DNA of 64,000 bases. It comes from Rathayibacter sp. VKM Ac-2754 (GTDB taxonomy: Bacteria; Actinomycetota; Actinomycetes; Actinomycetales; Microbacteriaceae). The stretch spans positions 1 to 64,000 of the forward strand of contig NZ_WUCC01000007.1 of assembly GCF_009807095.1 (NCBI RefSeq), in the 5' to 3' direction. The position numbers were made by a program, and so were the translations under genes. This document shows positions 1-10,434 of this stretch, one piece after another. The notes under the pieces are model-generated. The model was not told the DNA's origin, ran no database searches, and saw nothing but the letters and a program-made list of their open reading frames with translations. The number at the start of each line of letters is the position of its first letter. Within the stretch, counting starts at the first letter, position 1.

Positions 1-83
1 AGATCGACGGACGGCCGACGCGCTCGATGACGAGTACGAGAGGCTGGAGACGTCGCAACCGCGGCGTTCGGGAATGAGGATCG

Positions 84-242
84 ATGAGCGACGAGCGCGA
101 GACCACGGAACCGGCGATCGGCGGCATGGTCGATCGTCTCGAGCTCATCGAGGATCAGCCATTGGTCACACGCGCTGCTGCCTATGGAGAACTGCACGAG
201 CAGCTCCGCGCCCGCCTCGAGGGCAGTGACCCGAGGCGATGA
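84..242 (+). CDS. Small conserved protein upstream of tlyA
   Basis: A 52-codon acidic ORF, too short for most ORF callers. Codon use is G/C-rich at third positions like its neighbours, and its TGA overlaps the tlyA ATG in an ATGA, so it is probably translated and coupled to tlyA. The product (MSDERETTEPAIGG... ...LRARLEGSDPRR) is predicted helical, with no signal peptide, membrane segment or known motif. From memory, small proteins of this size often sit just before tlyA in actinobacteria; that is context, not function. The upstream 83 bases probably hold the 3' end of another gene, but two reading frames compete there, so it is not called. Confidence 0.6.
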   Translation: MSDERETTEPAIGGMVDRLELIEDQPLVTRAAAYGELHEQLRARLEGSDPRR

Positions 243-1051
243 CCGATCTCGATGACGCGCGTCTCGACACCGCTCTCGCTGAGCGCGGGATAGCGAGGTC
301 GAGGACGCATGCGGCCCGACTGATCGCGGACGGCCTCGTCACGGTCGACGGTTCCCCTGCCCTCAAGGCGTCCCTCCGGGTGCGCGCTGAGCAGGAGGTC
401 GCTGTCGCCGGGCTCGACCACTACGTCAGTCGAGCGGCTCACAAGCTGCTCGGCGCGCTCGAGAGCTTCCCCACCGTCCGGGTGGCCGGCGCGAACGCGC
501 TCGACGTCGGGGCCTCGACCGGTGGGTTCTCGCAGGTTCTCCTGGAGCGGGGCGCCGCCTCCGTCATCGCGCTCGACGTCGGTCACGCGCAGCTCGCTCC
601 GCGGATCCGCTCGGACGACCGCGTGCATGTGGTCGAGGGCTTCAACGCTCGCGATCTGACGGCCGACTCCCTCGCCGCCGCCTCCGGAACGGCCGTGCCG
701 CCGGATCTGGTGGTCTCGGACGTCTCGTTCATCTCCCTGACGATGGTCCTGCCGGCGATCGTCTCCTCCGTCGCCCCGGACGCCGACTTCGTCGTGCTGA
801 TCAAGCCGCAGTTCGAAGTGGGGCGGACCGGGATCAAGGAGGGCATCGTCCGCGATCCCGAGCTGCGACGCGAAGCGCTGTCGGATGTGCTCTGGTCGGC
901 CTGGGACACGGGACTGGGCGTCGTCGGGCTGGCCGCGTCGCCGCTGCTGGGAAGCGCTGGGAATCACGAGTATCTCGCGCACCTCCACCGCGACCGCGGA
1001 ACGATTCCGACAGAATGGAGGGACGCGGTCACCGCGCTCACCACCGGATGA
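239..1051 (+). CDS. tlyA: TlyA-family rRNA 2'-O-methyltransferase
   Basis: The 270-residue product has the TlyA layout: an N-terminal S4 RNA-binding domain (about residues 7-60) followed by an FtsJ-like SAM-dependent methyltransferase. The SAM-binding motif DVGASTGGF is at 89-97, with later blocks VVSDVSFIS and FVVLIKPQFE. In actinobacteria TlyA 2'-O-methylates 16S and/or 23S rRNA and affects sensitivity to capreomycin-type peptides. The start is chosen because the ATG overlaps the preceding small ORF by ATGA and the S4 domain begins at once. The gene is followed after 62 bases by nadK and recN, the usual actinobacterial order. Confidence 0.93.
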   Translation: MTDLDDARLDTALAERGIARSRTHAARLIADGLVTVDGSPALKASLRVRAEQEVAVAGLDHYVSRAAHKLLGALESFPTVRVAGANALDVGASTGGFSQVLLERGAASVIALDVGHAQLAPRIRSDDRVHVVEGFNARDLTADSLAAASGTAVPPDLVVSDVSFISLTMVLPAIVSSVAPDADFVVLIKPQFEVGRTGIKEGIVRDPELRREALSDVLWSAWDTGLGVVGLAASPLLGSAGNHEYLAHLHRDRGTIPTEWRDAVTALTTG

Positions 1052-1113
1052 CGCGACCGTGTCCGCCGCCGTCGACCTCTCCCGGTCGACCAGTACCGAA
1101 GGACACCCTCTCG

Positions 1114-2037
1114 ATGCAGTCCCCTCCTGACGAGCGCCACATCCTCGTCGTCGCCCACACCGGTCGGGCGGACTCCCTCGAAGCGGCGGTGCTCGTCGTG
1201 CGACGACTCCGGGACTCCGGAGCGCATCCGGTCCTCTGCGGAGGTGACAAGGACGACATCGTCGCCGCGTCTCCCGACCTGTCGGACGTCGCCGTGCTGG
1301 GAGTCGACGTCCAGCTCGCGTCGGTCGAGCTCGTCTTCGTCCTCGGCGGTGACGGGACGATCCTGCGTGCCGCGGAGATCGCCCGCTCCGGTACCGCTCC
1401 ACTGCTGGGGGTGAACCTCGGCCACGTCGGATTCCTCGCCGAGAGCGAGCGCGACGATCTCGACGACGCCGTCGCCCGGGCGCTCGACGGCGACTACCGG
1501 GTCGAGGAGCGGCTCGCCCTGCAGGTCAGGGTGAAGATCGACGACGTCGTCGTCTACGAGACCTGGGCGCTCAACGAGGCGACCGTCGAGAAGGGCAGCC
1601 GCGAGCGGATGCTCGAGGTGATGGTCGGCGTCGACGGCCGGCCGCTCTCGAGCTTCGGCTGCGACGGGATCGTCGTGTCGACTCCGACGGGCTCGACCGC
1701 CTACGCGTTCTCCGGCGGCGGCCCCGTGGTGTGGCCCACGCTCGAGGCGATGCTCCTCGTGCCGCTCAGCGCGCACGCCCTCTTCGCTCGTCCGCTCGTC
1801 GTCGGACCGGACTCCAGCCTCGCGGTCGAGGTGAAGGAGCGCACCGATGGCGTCGGCGTGCTCTGGGCCGACGGCCGGCGGACGTACGAGCTCCCGCCGG
1901 GCGCTCGCGTCGTCTTCCGACGGTCGCTCGAGCCCGTGCGCTTCGCCCGCCTGCACGACGCGCCGTTCACGGATCGCCTCGTCCACAAGTTCGGTCTCCC
2001 CATCCGCGGATGGCGGGGGTCGGCCGAGACGGAGTAG
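1114..2037 (+). CDS. nadK: NAD kinase
   Basis: Phosphorylates NAD to NADP in the cytoplasm. The 307-residue product carries the family's GGDGT motif at 78-82 with catalytic Asp80, the NLGHVGFLAE segment at about 99-108, and the glycine-rich STPTGSTAYAFSGGGP substrate loop. The ATG at 1114 is preferred over an upstream in-frame ATG at 1015. It has an AAGGA about 10 bases upstream and gives a normal family length, whereas the extra 33 residues would be unlike the family and overlap the end of tlyA. It is followed by recN after three bases, so nadK-recN is probably one transcript. Confidence 0.95.
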   Translation: MQSPPDERHILVVAHTGRADSLEAAVLVVRRLRDSGAHPVLCGGDKDDIVAASPDLSDVAVLGVDVQLASVELVFVLGGDGTILRAAEIARSGTAPLLGVNLGHVGFLAESERDDLDDAVARALDGDYRVEERLALQVRVKIDDVVVYETWALNEATVEKGSRERMLEVMVGVDGRPLSSFGCDGIVVSTPTGSTAYAFSGGGPVVWPTLEAMLLVPLSAHALFARPLVVGPDSSLAVEVKERTDGVGVLWADGRRTYELPPGARVVFRRSLEPVRFARLHDAPFTDRLVHKFGLPIRGWRGSAETE

Positions 2038-2040
2038 CCC

Positions 2041-3729
2041 ATGCTCGAAGAGCTGCAGATCCGCGATCTCGGCGTCATCGCCGAGGCGACCCTCCCGCTC
2101 GGTCCCGGCTTCACGGCCGTGACCGGCGAGACCGGTGCGGGCAAGACGATGGTCGTGACGGCGCTCGGCCTCGTGCTCGGCGCACGCTCGGACGCCTCGG
2201 CCGTCCGGGCGGGAAGCGCTCAGGCCTGGGTCTCCGGCCGCTGGCTCGTACCCGAGGACGGTGCCGTCGCCGACCGCGTGCGCGACGCCGGAGGCGACCT
2301 CGACGGACCGGAGCTGCTGCTGGCGCGATCCGTATCGGCGGAGGGCCGCGGCCGGGCCGTGGTCGGCGGCCGGAGCGCTCCCGTCAGCGTGCTGAGCGAG
2401 CTCGCGGACCAGCTCGTCGTGGTGCACGGGCAGTCCGACCAGATCAGGCTCCGCTCGGCGGCTGCTCAGCGCGACGCTCTCGACCGCTTCGGCGGCCCGG
2501 AGCTGGCGGGGGCGCTCCGCGACTACGCGAGCGCCTTCGAGCGCTGGCGCGCCAACCGCGAGGAGCTGGACGAGCTGACGACGGCGCGCGAGGCGCGCGC
2601 CCGGGAGGCGGAGCGCCTCCGGAACGCCCTGGCCGAGATCGAGGTCGTCGCCCCGCAGCGCGGCGAGGACGCGGAGCTCGCCGCCCAGTCGGAGCGCCTC
2701 GGCAGCATCGAGCAGCTGAGGCGCTCAGCGGGCGAGGCCCGCGAGGCGATCTCGTCGGAGGAGCTCGACGGCCGCGACGCGGTCGGACTGCTCGACGCCG
2801 CCCGCCGGGTGCTCGAGCGCGCCGCCGAGCACGATGCCGCCCTGCTCCCCGTGGTCCAGACGCTCGACGAGGCCTCCGTCCTTCTCGTCGACGCCGTGGG
2901 CAGCCTCTCGTCCTACCTGGCCGAGCTCGACCTCGACGGGGCGCACGATCTCGAGCTGATCGAGAACCGGCGGGCCGAGCTCTCGGCGCTGGCGCGCACG
3001 TACGGCCCGACGCTCGACGACGTGCTCGCCCTGGTCGACTCCTCCGGTCTGCGCCTGCTCGAGCTCGACGGCGACGACGAGCGGATCGCCGCACTCGAGT
3101 CGGACACCGCCGCCGACGCGGATCTCGTGGAGCGCCTCGCCGATCGGGTCACCGAGCTGCGCACGGCCGCGGCGCTCGAGCTGGGGGAGCGGGTGAGCGT
3201 CGAGCTGACCGCGCTCGCGATGGCCGACGCGCACCTCCGCGTGCAGGTGACCAGCGCGAACGAGCCCACCGTGCACGGCCGCGACGTGGTCGAGATGCTG
3301 CTGCAGCCGCACAGCGGAGCGACCCCCCGACCGCTCGCGCGCGGCGCCTCGGGCGGCGAGCTCTCGCGGGTGATGCTCGCCATCGAGGTCGTCGTCGCGG
3401 CGAACGATCCGGTGCCGACGTTCGTCTTCGACGAGGTCGACGCCGGAGTGGGCGGTGCCGCGGCGATCGAGATCGGGCGGCGGCTCGCGCGCCTCGCCGA
3501 GACGTCGCAGGTCATCGTGGTCACCCACCTCGCCCAGGTCGCGGCGTTCGCGACCAATCACCTCCGGGTCGAGAAGGGCTCGGACGGCTCCGTCACCTCG
3601 AGCGCGGTGACGCAGCTGGCGGCCGAGGAGCGGGTGTCCGAGATGGCCCGGCTGCTCTCGGGGCTGACCGACTCCGAGAACGCCCTCGCCCACGCCAGGG
3701 AGCTGCTCGAGACGAGCCGGCGGCGCTGA
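2041..3729 (+). CDS. recN: DNA repair protein RecN
   Basis: SMC-like ATPase acting in double-strand break repair. The 562-residue protein opens with the Walker A motif GETGAGKT at 29-36. A long central region of charged heptads follows (about 150-370, coiled coil), then the C-terminal ABC head with signature GASGGELSRVMLA and Walker B FVFDEVDAGVGG, and VIVVTHLAQVAAFA near the end. Length and order match RecN. It starts three bases after nadK, so translation is likely coupled. Confidence 0.96.
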   Translation: MLEELQIRDLGVIAEATLPLGPGFTAVTGETGAGKTMVVTALGLVLGARSDASAVRAGSAQAWVSGRWLVPEDGAVADRVRDAGGDLDGPELLLARSVSAEGRGRAVVGGRSAPVSVLSELADQLVVVHGQSDQIRLRSAAAQRDALDRFGGPELAGALRDYASAFERWRANREELDELTTAREARAREAERLRNALAEIEVVAPQRGEDAELAAQSERLGSIEQLRRSAGEAREAISSEELDGRDAVGLLDAARRVLERAAEHDAALLPVVQTLDEASVLLVDAVGSLSSYLAELDLDGAHDLELIENRRAELSALARTYGPTLDDVLALVDSSGLRLLELDGDDERIAALESDTAADADLVERLADRVTELRTAAALELGERVSVELTALAMADAHLRVQVTSANEPTVHGRDVVEMLLQPHSGATPRPLARGASGGELSRVMLAIEVVVAANDPVPTFVFDEVDAGVGGAAAIEIGRRLARLAETSQVIVVTHLAQVAAFATNHLRVEKGSDGSVTSSAVTQLAAEERVSEMARLLSGLTDSENALAHARELLETSRRR

Positions 3730-3766
3730 TTCGGAGGCGGCCGGCGACCGGCTCGCGATTCGCTGT

Positions 3767-3772
3767 TAGGGT
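3767..3772 (+). promoter_or_regulatory. -10 element close to pyrG start
   Basis: TAGGGT ends 8 bases before the GTG start of pyrG. This spacing places transcription initiation at or next to the start codon, consistent with a leaderless mRNA, as for several other genes in this window. No clear -35 is visible. Confidence 0.45.
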
Positions 3773-3780
3773 GGAAGCCC

Positions 3781-5527
<1,747 letters not shown>

Positions 5528-5535
<8 letters not shown>

Positions 5536-6157
5536 GCCGCTGGTCGACGAGCTCGTCGAGCCCGAGATCCTCACCAGCGAGCGCGTCTTCGACGGGATGG
5601 TCTGGGGCGTCCGCGCCGAGACGTTCCGCTACGGCGACGGCGAGCTGCGCCGCGAGTTCCTCGATCACACCGGCGCGGTGGCCGTCCTCGCCCTGGACGA
5701 CGAGGACCGCGTCGCGCTGATCAAGCAGTACCGCCACCCGGTCAGGGCGCGCGAGTGGGAGATCCCCGCGGGGCTCCTCGACATCGAGGGGGAGGACGCC
5801 CTCCTCGCCGCGCAGCGCGAGCTGGCCGAGGAGACGGATCTGCAGGCCTCGCGCTGGGACCTGCTGGCGGAGTTCGCGACCTCGCCCGGCGGGAGCGACG
5901 AGGCGATCCGCATCTACCTGGCGCGCGACCTCTCGGCCACCGACTCCGTCTTCGAGCGCGAGGCGGAGGAGGCCGACATGGAGCTGCGCTGGGTCGACCT
6001 GGACGAGGCGGTCGACGCCGTGCTCGCGCGCCGGGTGCAGAACCCGTCGCTGACGATCGCCGTCCTCGCCGCCCACGCCTTCCGCGCCCGCGGCTGGGCC
6101 GGACTCGGCGACGCCTCCTCGCCGTGGACGCGGCACCCGCACGCCCGCCGGGGGTGA
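5528..6157 (+). CDS. NUDIX hydrolase, ADP-ribose pyrophosphatase type
   Basis: Probably hydrolyses ADP-ribose to AMP and ribose 5-phosphate. The 209-residue protein has the ADPRase context IKQYRHPV (65-72) and WEIPAGLLD (77-85), followed by a Nudix box with Glu89, Arg97-Glu98 and Glu101-Glu102. The spacing between the box Gly and first Glu is one residue longer than the consensus, and Asp replaces the usual Gly after EET. The ATG overlaps pyrG by 8 bases, and the stop overlaps the GTG of xerD. The position between pyrG and xerD is the standard actinobacterial arrangement. Confidence 0.9.
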
Positions 6158-7062
6158 CCCCCCGGGCCACGGCCGACGCCTACCTCCGGCAGTCGAGCGT
6201 CGAGCGCGGGCTGTCGGCCCACACGATCGCCGCCTACCGCCGCGACCTCGAGCTCTACCTGGGCTGGCTCGGGGAGCAGGGGGTCGAGGATCTGGCGACG
6301 CTGCGCCGCGCGGATGTCGGCGCCTTCGCCTCCTGGCTCGCCGCGCGGACCGACAGGCCGCTCGCGGCATCGTCGCGGGCACGGATCCTCTCGAGCGTGC
6401 GCGGGCTGCACCGTTTCGCGCTCGAGGAGGGGCTCGTCGCCGACGACGTGGCCCACGACGTCGTGCCGCCCAAGCTCCCGATGACGCTTCCGAAGGCGAT
6501 CACGGTCGAGCAGATGGCGACGCTGCTCGAAGCGGCGCGCGGCGAGGAGCTCGCCGACCTGCGCGACCGGGCGCTGCTGGAGCTCCTCTACGCCACGGGC
6601 GCCCGCATCTCGGAGGCCGTCGATCTGAACGTCGACGATGTGTTCGACGCCGAGGTGGTGCGACTGACCGGCAAGGGCTCGAAGCAGCGCATGGTGCCGC
6701 TCGGCCGGTACGCGCGGGAGGCCGTCGACGACTACCTCGTGCGCGCGCGACCCGAGCTGTCGCGGCGCGGCCACGCGACTCCGGCGCTCTTCCTCGGGGT
6801 GCGGGGGAGCCGGCTCTCGCGCCAGAGCGCGTGGCTCGTGATCCGCGCGGTCGCCGAGAAGGCCGGGCTCGACCGCGAGATCTCGCCGCACACCTTCCGG
6901 CACTCGTTCGCCACGCACCTGCTCGCGGGCGGCGCCGATGTGCGCGTGGTGCAGGAGCTGCTGGGGCACGCCTCCGTCGCGACGACGCAGATCTACACGC
7001 TGGTGACGGCGGACTCCCTGCGCGACGTGTACACGACGGCGCACCCGCGGGCGCGGCGCTGA
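6154..7062 (+). CDS. xerD: Site-specific tyrosine recombinase XerD
   Basis: Resolves chromosome dimers at dif together with XerC. The 302-residue protein has an N-terminal SAM-like core-binding domain (about 5-90) and a catalytic domain with all active-site residues visible: Arg151 (ATGARISE), Lys174 (LTGKGSKQR), His246 and Arg249 (HTFRHSF), His272 (LLGHAS) and Tyr281 (QIYTLV). The GTG start overlaps the Nudix stop (GTGA) and yields the normal family length. A much longer open frame upstream is a shadow of the Nudix gene. Confidence 0.95.
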   Translation: MTPRATADAYLRQSSVERGLSAHTIAAYRRDLELYLGWLGEQGVEDLATLRRADVGAFASWLAARTDRPLAASSRARILSSVRGLHRFALEEGLVADDVAHDVVPPKLPMTLPKAITVEQMATLLEAARGEELADLRDRALLELLYATGARISEAVDLNVDDVFDAEVVRLTGKGSKQRMVPLGRYAREAVDDYLVRARPELSRRGHATPALFLGVRGSRLSRQSAWLVIRAVAEKAGLDREISPHTFRHSFATHLLAGGADVRVVQELLGHASVATTQIYTLVTADSLRDVYTTAHPRARR

Positions 7063-7224
7063 GGGCTGCTCGACCAGCATGCAGAGCGGCGGCCGCCGGC
7101 GCGGGCAGTGGCAGGACAGCGCGGGCGGGGCTCGGCGGGGCGGGCAGGGGAGCGGCAGGGGCGCCGGTACACTCGATCCAGGCCGCGCGGGAGCGCACGC
7201 CGACACGGAAGCGAGGCGACGCAG
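7063..7224 (+). promoter_or_regulatory. Intergenic region with parA promoter and a repeat fragment
   Basis: The 162-base gap after xerD contains GCTCGACCAGCATGC at 7068-7082. Its first 13 bases (GCTCGACCAGCAT) match the outer right arm of the long palindrome at 32129-32259, so it looks like a solitary end of that element. A TACACT hexamer at 7168-7173 is the best -10 candidate for parA, which would give a leader of about 45 bases before the GTG at 7225. Confidence 0.35.
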
Positions 7225-8112
7225 GTGACACGCAACACGGACGACAGGACCGAGCTCACCGGTCTCGAAGCTCCGACGCTCGGCCCGACCGGCCGCCCCC
7301 TGCGCGACTTCCCGCTGCCGGTCGAGCTCACCGGTCACGGGCCCGCGCGCATCATCTCGCTCTGCAACCAGAAGGGCGGCGTCGGCAAGACCACGACGAC
7401 CATCAACCTGGGCGCGACGCTGGCGGAGTACGGCCGCCGTGTGCTGGCGATCGACTTCGACCCCCAGGGCGCGCTGTCCGCCGGCCTCGGAGTGGCGACC
7501 TACGACGCGATCACGATCTACGACCTCCTCCTCGGCACGGTGAAGGACCCGGCCGAGGCGATCCAGTCGACGAACGTGCCCGGGCTCGACATCATCCCGG
7601 CCAACATCGACCTGTCGGCGGCCGAGGTGCACCTCGTCAACGAGGTCGCGCGCGAGCAGATCCTCGCCCGCGTGCTGCGCAAGGTCAGCGCCGACTACGA
7701 CGTCATCCTGATCGACTGCCAGCCGTCGCTCGGCCTGCTCACCGTGAACGCGCTCACCGCGAGCCACGGCGTGCTCATCCCGCTCGAGTGCGAGTTCTTC
7801 GCCCTGCGCGGGGTGGCGCTGCTGGTCGAGACGATCGACAAGGTGCGCGACCGCCTCAATCCGGTGATCGAGCTGGACGGCATCCTGCCGACGATGTACG
7901 ACTCGCGGACCCTGCACTCGCGCGAGGTCCTCGACCGGGTCGTGCACGCGTTCGGCGACAGCGTCCTCGAGACCGTCATCGGACGCACGGTCAAGTTCCC
8001 GGACGCGAGCGTCTCGGGTGTTCCGATCACGCAGTTCGCGCCGGAGCACAACGCCGCCAAGGCGTACCGCAAGCTCGCCAGGGAGCTGATCTCGCGTGGC
8101 GCGGTCGCCTGA
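7225..8112 (+). CDS. ParA-family ATPase (Soj-like)
   Basis: The 295-residue protein has a deviant Walker A motif KGGVGKTTTT beginning at Lys50, then DFDPQGALS and LIDCQPSLGLLTVNAL, as in chromosome-partitioning ParA/Soj ATPases. Here it is linked to scpA-scpB rather than parB, so it may be the ParA paralogue that accompanies SMC-ScpAB in actinobacteria. The GTG at 7225 is chosen because residues upstream in frame are Arg/Gly-rich and non-conserved. The 3' end overlaps scpA by 17 bases. Confidence 0.9.
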   Translation: MTRNTDDRTELTGLEAPTLGPTGRPLRDFPLPVELTGHGPARIISLCNQKGGVGKTTTTINLGATLAEYGRRVLAIDFDPQGALSAGLGVATYDAITIYDLLLGTVKDPAEAIQSTNVPGLDIIPANIDLSAAEVHLVNEVAREQILARVLRKVSADYDVILIDCQPSLGLLTVNALTASHGVLIPLECEFFALRGVALLVETIDKVRDRLNPVIELDGILPTMYDSRTLHSREVLDRVVHAFGDSVLETVIGRTVKFPDASVSGVPITQFAPEHNAAKAYRKLARELISRGAVA

Positions 8113-8920
8113 GGTCGTCCTCGAGGCGCCGGAGACGCCCAGCGGGTTCCGGGTCGCGCTGACCAACTTCGAGGGCCCCTTCGACCTGCTCCTGAGCCTG
8201 ATCGCGAAGCAGCAGGTCGACATCACCGAGATCGCGCTGAGCGCGGTGACCGACGAGTTCCTGTCGTACCTGCACGGCATCGACACGCTCGAGGGCCTCG
8301 ACCGCGCGTCGGAGTTCCTGGTGGTCGCCGCGACCCTCCTCGACCTCAAGATCGCCGGACTGCTGCCGCAGGGCGAGCTCGTCGACGCGGAGGACGCGGC
8401 CCTGCTCGAGGCGCGCGACCTGCTCTTCGCCCGCCTGCTGCAGTACCGCGCGTTCAAGCAGGTCTCGGCGTGGTTCGCCGGTCGGATCGAGATCGAGACG
8501 ACCCGGCACGTGCGCCAGGTGCCGCTCGAGGAGGAGTTCCGCGCGAAGAAGCCGGAGCTGGTCTGGACGCTCTCGGCCGAGGACTTCGCGGCCCTCGCCG
8601 CCTTCGCGCTCGCCCCGCGGGAGATCCCGACGGTCGGGCTCGACCACCTGCACGCGCCGCTGATCAGCATCCGCGAGCAGGCCGCCCACCTCGTCCGGAT
8701 GCTCCGCGAGCGCACGACCGCGACGTTCCGCGAGCTCATCGCGGACGCGGGGGAGAAGGGCGTGATCGTGGCGCGCTTCATCGCCGTGCTCGAGCTCTAC
8801 CGGCACGCGGCCATCGCCTTCGAGCAGCCCGAGCCGCTCGGCGAGCTCACGCTGCAGTGGGTCGCCGAGTCGTGGTCGGATGCCAACCTCGCCCACCTGG
8901 GGGCCGACTATGACGGCTGA
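8096..8920 (+). CDS. scpA: Segregation and condensation protein A
   Basis: The kleisin subunit that bridges SMC heads in the chromosome-condensing SMC-ScpA-ScpB complex. The 274-residue protein shows the family N-terminal signature NFEGPFDLLLSLIAKQQVDI at about 24-43, which contacts ScpB/SMC. A C-terminal winged-helix region (TFRELIADAGEKGVIVARFI) contacts the other SMC head. The GTG start lies inside the 3' end of the ParA gene (17-base overlap), and the stop overlaps scpB by 11 bases, indicating one operon. Confidence 0.95.
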   Translation: MARSPEVVLEAPETPSGFRVALTNFEGPFDLLLSLIAKQQVDITEIALSAVTDEFLSYLHGIDTLEGLDRASEFLVVAATLLDLKIAGLLPQGELVDAEDAALLEARDLLFARLLQYRAFKQVSAWFAGRIEIETTRHVRQVPLEEEFRAKKPELVWTLSAEDFAALAAFALAPREIPTVGLDHLHAPLISIREQAAHLVRMLRERTTATFRELIADAGEKGVIVARFIAVLELYRHAAIAFEQPEPLGELTLQWVAESWSDANLAHLGADYDG

Positions 8921-9536
8921 GACCGCCGCCTCCGTGGAGACTTCTGCGGCTGGACCGACCGACGCCTCCGTCGGGACCGTGGCGTTCGAGATCGACCGGG
9001 CGATCGAGGCGATCCTCATGGTCGCCGACGAACCGCAGTCGCTCGTCGCGCTCGCGACCGCGCTGTCGCGGCCGATCGCCGTGGTGCGCCAGTCGATCGA
9101 GCGGCTCGCCGCCGACTTCGACGGCGAGGGCGGCGGCGTCCGGCGCGGCTTCGAGCTGCGCGAGGTCGGCGGCGGCTGGCGCGTCTACGTCCGCCGCGAG
9201 TACGACTCGGTCGTCTCGGACTTCGTGCTCACCCAGAACCCGACGAAGCTGTCGCAGGCGGCGCTCGAGACCCTCGCGGTGATCGCCTACAAGCAGCCCA
9301 TCTCGCGCGGGCAGGTCGCACAGATCCGCGCGGTCAACGTCGACTCCGTGGCCCGCACCCTCCTCGGTCGCGGACTCATCGCCGAGGTCGGCAACGACCC
9401 GGAGACGGGCGCGATCCTCTACGGAACCACCGAGCAGCTGCTCGTGCACCTCGGCCTCACGTCGCTCGATGAGCTGCCGAAGATCTCACCACTTCTGAGC
9501 GACGGACGGGACGGATTCGATGGGCAGCACGCCTAG
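8910..9536 (+). CDS. scpB: Segregation and condensation protein B
   Basis: Winged-helix partner of ScpA in the SMC complex. The 208-residue product contains AIEAILMVADEPQS near the N-terminus and the conserved LSQAALETLAVIAYKQPISRGQV block typical of ScpB. The ATG at 8910 is preferred over an in-frame ATG at 8880. It has a GGGGG run upstream and a smaller overlap with scpA (11 bases), and the residues in between are not conserved. It overlaps rluB by 17 bases. Confidence 0.94.
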   Translation: MTAETAASVETSAAGPTDASVGTVAFEIDRAIEAILMVADEPQSLVALATALSRPIAVVRQSIERLAADFDGEGGGVRRGFELREVGGGWRVYVRREYDSVVSDFVLTQNPTKLSQAALETLAVIAYKQPISRGQVAQIRAVNVDSVARTLLGRGLIAEVGNDPETGAILYGTTEQLLVHLGLTSLDELPKISPLLSDGRDGFDGQHA

Positions 9537-10425
9537 CACTGAGGGCGAACGACTGCAGAAGGTCCTCGCCGCGGCGGGGGTCGCCTCCCGCCGCGTCGTC
9601 GAGGACATGATCGTCGCCCGGCGGATCCGCGTGAACGGCGAGGTGGCGGACGAGCTCGGCCGCCGCATCGACCCCGCGACCGATCTCATCGAGGTCGACG
9701 GAGTCGCGGTGCAGCTCGACACGTCGCGCCGCTACGTGATGCTGAACAAGCCGGTCGGAGTCGTCAGCTCGCTGGCGGACGAGAACGGCCGCCCCGACCT
9801 GCGGACCTACACGCAGAACTTCGAGGAGCGGCTGTTCAACGTCGGCCGCCTCGACGCCGAGACCTCCGGGCTCCTGGTGCTCACCAACGACGGCGAGCTG
9901 GCGCACGTGCTCGCGCATCCGTCGTTCGGAGTGACCAAGACCTACATCGCGAAGGTGCACGGCCAGGTGCTGCCGCAGACGATCGCCGCGCTGACGGCGG
10001 GGATCGAGCTGGACGACGGGCCGGTCGTCGCCGACAAGGCGCGACTGCTCGGCCGGCCGGAGGGGCGCTCGAACGCCTCGCTCGTCGAGATCACCCTGCA
10101 CTCGGGGCGCAACCGCGTCGTCCGGCGCATGATGGCCGAGGTGGGGCACCCGGTCATCGAGCTGGTGCGACGCCAGTTCGGACCGCTGCACCTCGGCACG
10201 CTGCGCTCGGGAGACCTGCGCGACCTCACCCGCGACGAGCTGGGCGCGCTGCTGACCATCTCGCGGCAGGGCGGTGAGACGCCCGAGCCCGCTCGTCGCT
10301 CGACGCTAGGGGCGGAGAAGCCGGAGCCGGCCGAGCGCGGTCGACGCTCCTCCCCAGGAGCTCGGACTCCGGACGCGTCCCCCCGCCGCACCGGTCGCGA
10401 CAAGCAGCGACGGGCTGATCGGTAG
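9520..10425 (+). CDS. 23S rRNA pseudouridine synthase, RsuA/RluB family
   Basis: The 301-residue protein has an N-terminal S4 domain (ERLQKVLAAAGVASRR..., about 9-70) and a catalytic domain with GRLDAETSGLL, in which Asp112 is the expected nucleophile. NRVVRRM lies near the domain end. A basic, Pro/Arg-rich tail of about 55 residues follows the folded domain and is probably disordered. The location after scpB is the classic Gram-positive arrangement. The TAG stop at 10423-10425 lies within a -10-like hexamer for tyrA. Confidence 0.92.
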   Translation: MGSTPSTEGERLQKVLAAAGVASRRVVEDMIVARRIRVNGEVADELGRRIDPATDLIEVDGVAVQLDTSRRYVMLNKPVGVVSSLADENGRPDLRTYTQNFEERLFNVGRLDAETSGLLVLTNDGELAHVLAHPSFGVTKTYIAKVHGQVLPQTIAALTAGIELDDGPVVADKARLLGRPEGRSNASLVEITLHSGRNRVVRRMMAEVGHPVIELVRRQFGPLHLGTLRSGDLRDLTRDELGALLTISRQGGETPEPARRSTLGAEKPEPAERGRRSSPGARTPDASPRRTGRDKQRRADR

Positions 10426-10428
10426 GCT
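10423..10428 (+). promoter_or_regulatory. -10 element for tyrA (leaderless type)
   Basis: TAGGCT overlaps the rluB stop and ends 6 bases before the GTG start of tyrA. No Shine-Dalgarno sequence fits between them, so initiation at or next to the GTG is likely. Confidence 0.5.
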
Positions 10429-10434
10429 GTCGGG

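Noticed and set aside
1-83. Possible 3' end of an upstream gene (a frame with TGA at 75-77, and another open through the region)
   Set aside because: The two frames have similar codon bias, and neither gives a recognisable peptide, so the end cannot be assigned.
182-1402. Long antisense ORF (over 400 codons) across tlyA and nadK
   Set aside because: Arg/Pro-rich product of the type produced by antisense reading of high-G+C genes; tlyA and nadK on the other strand are certain.
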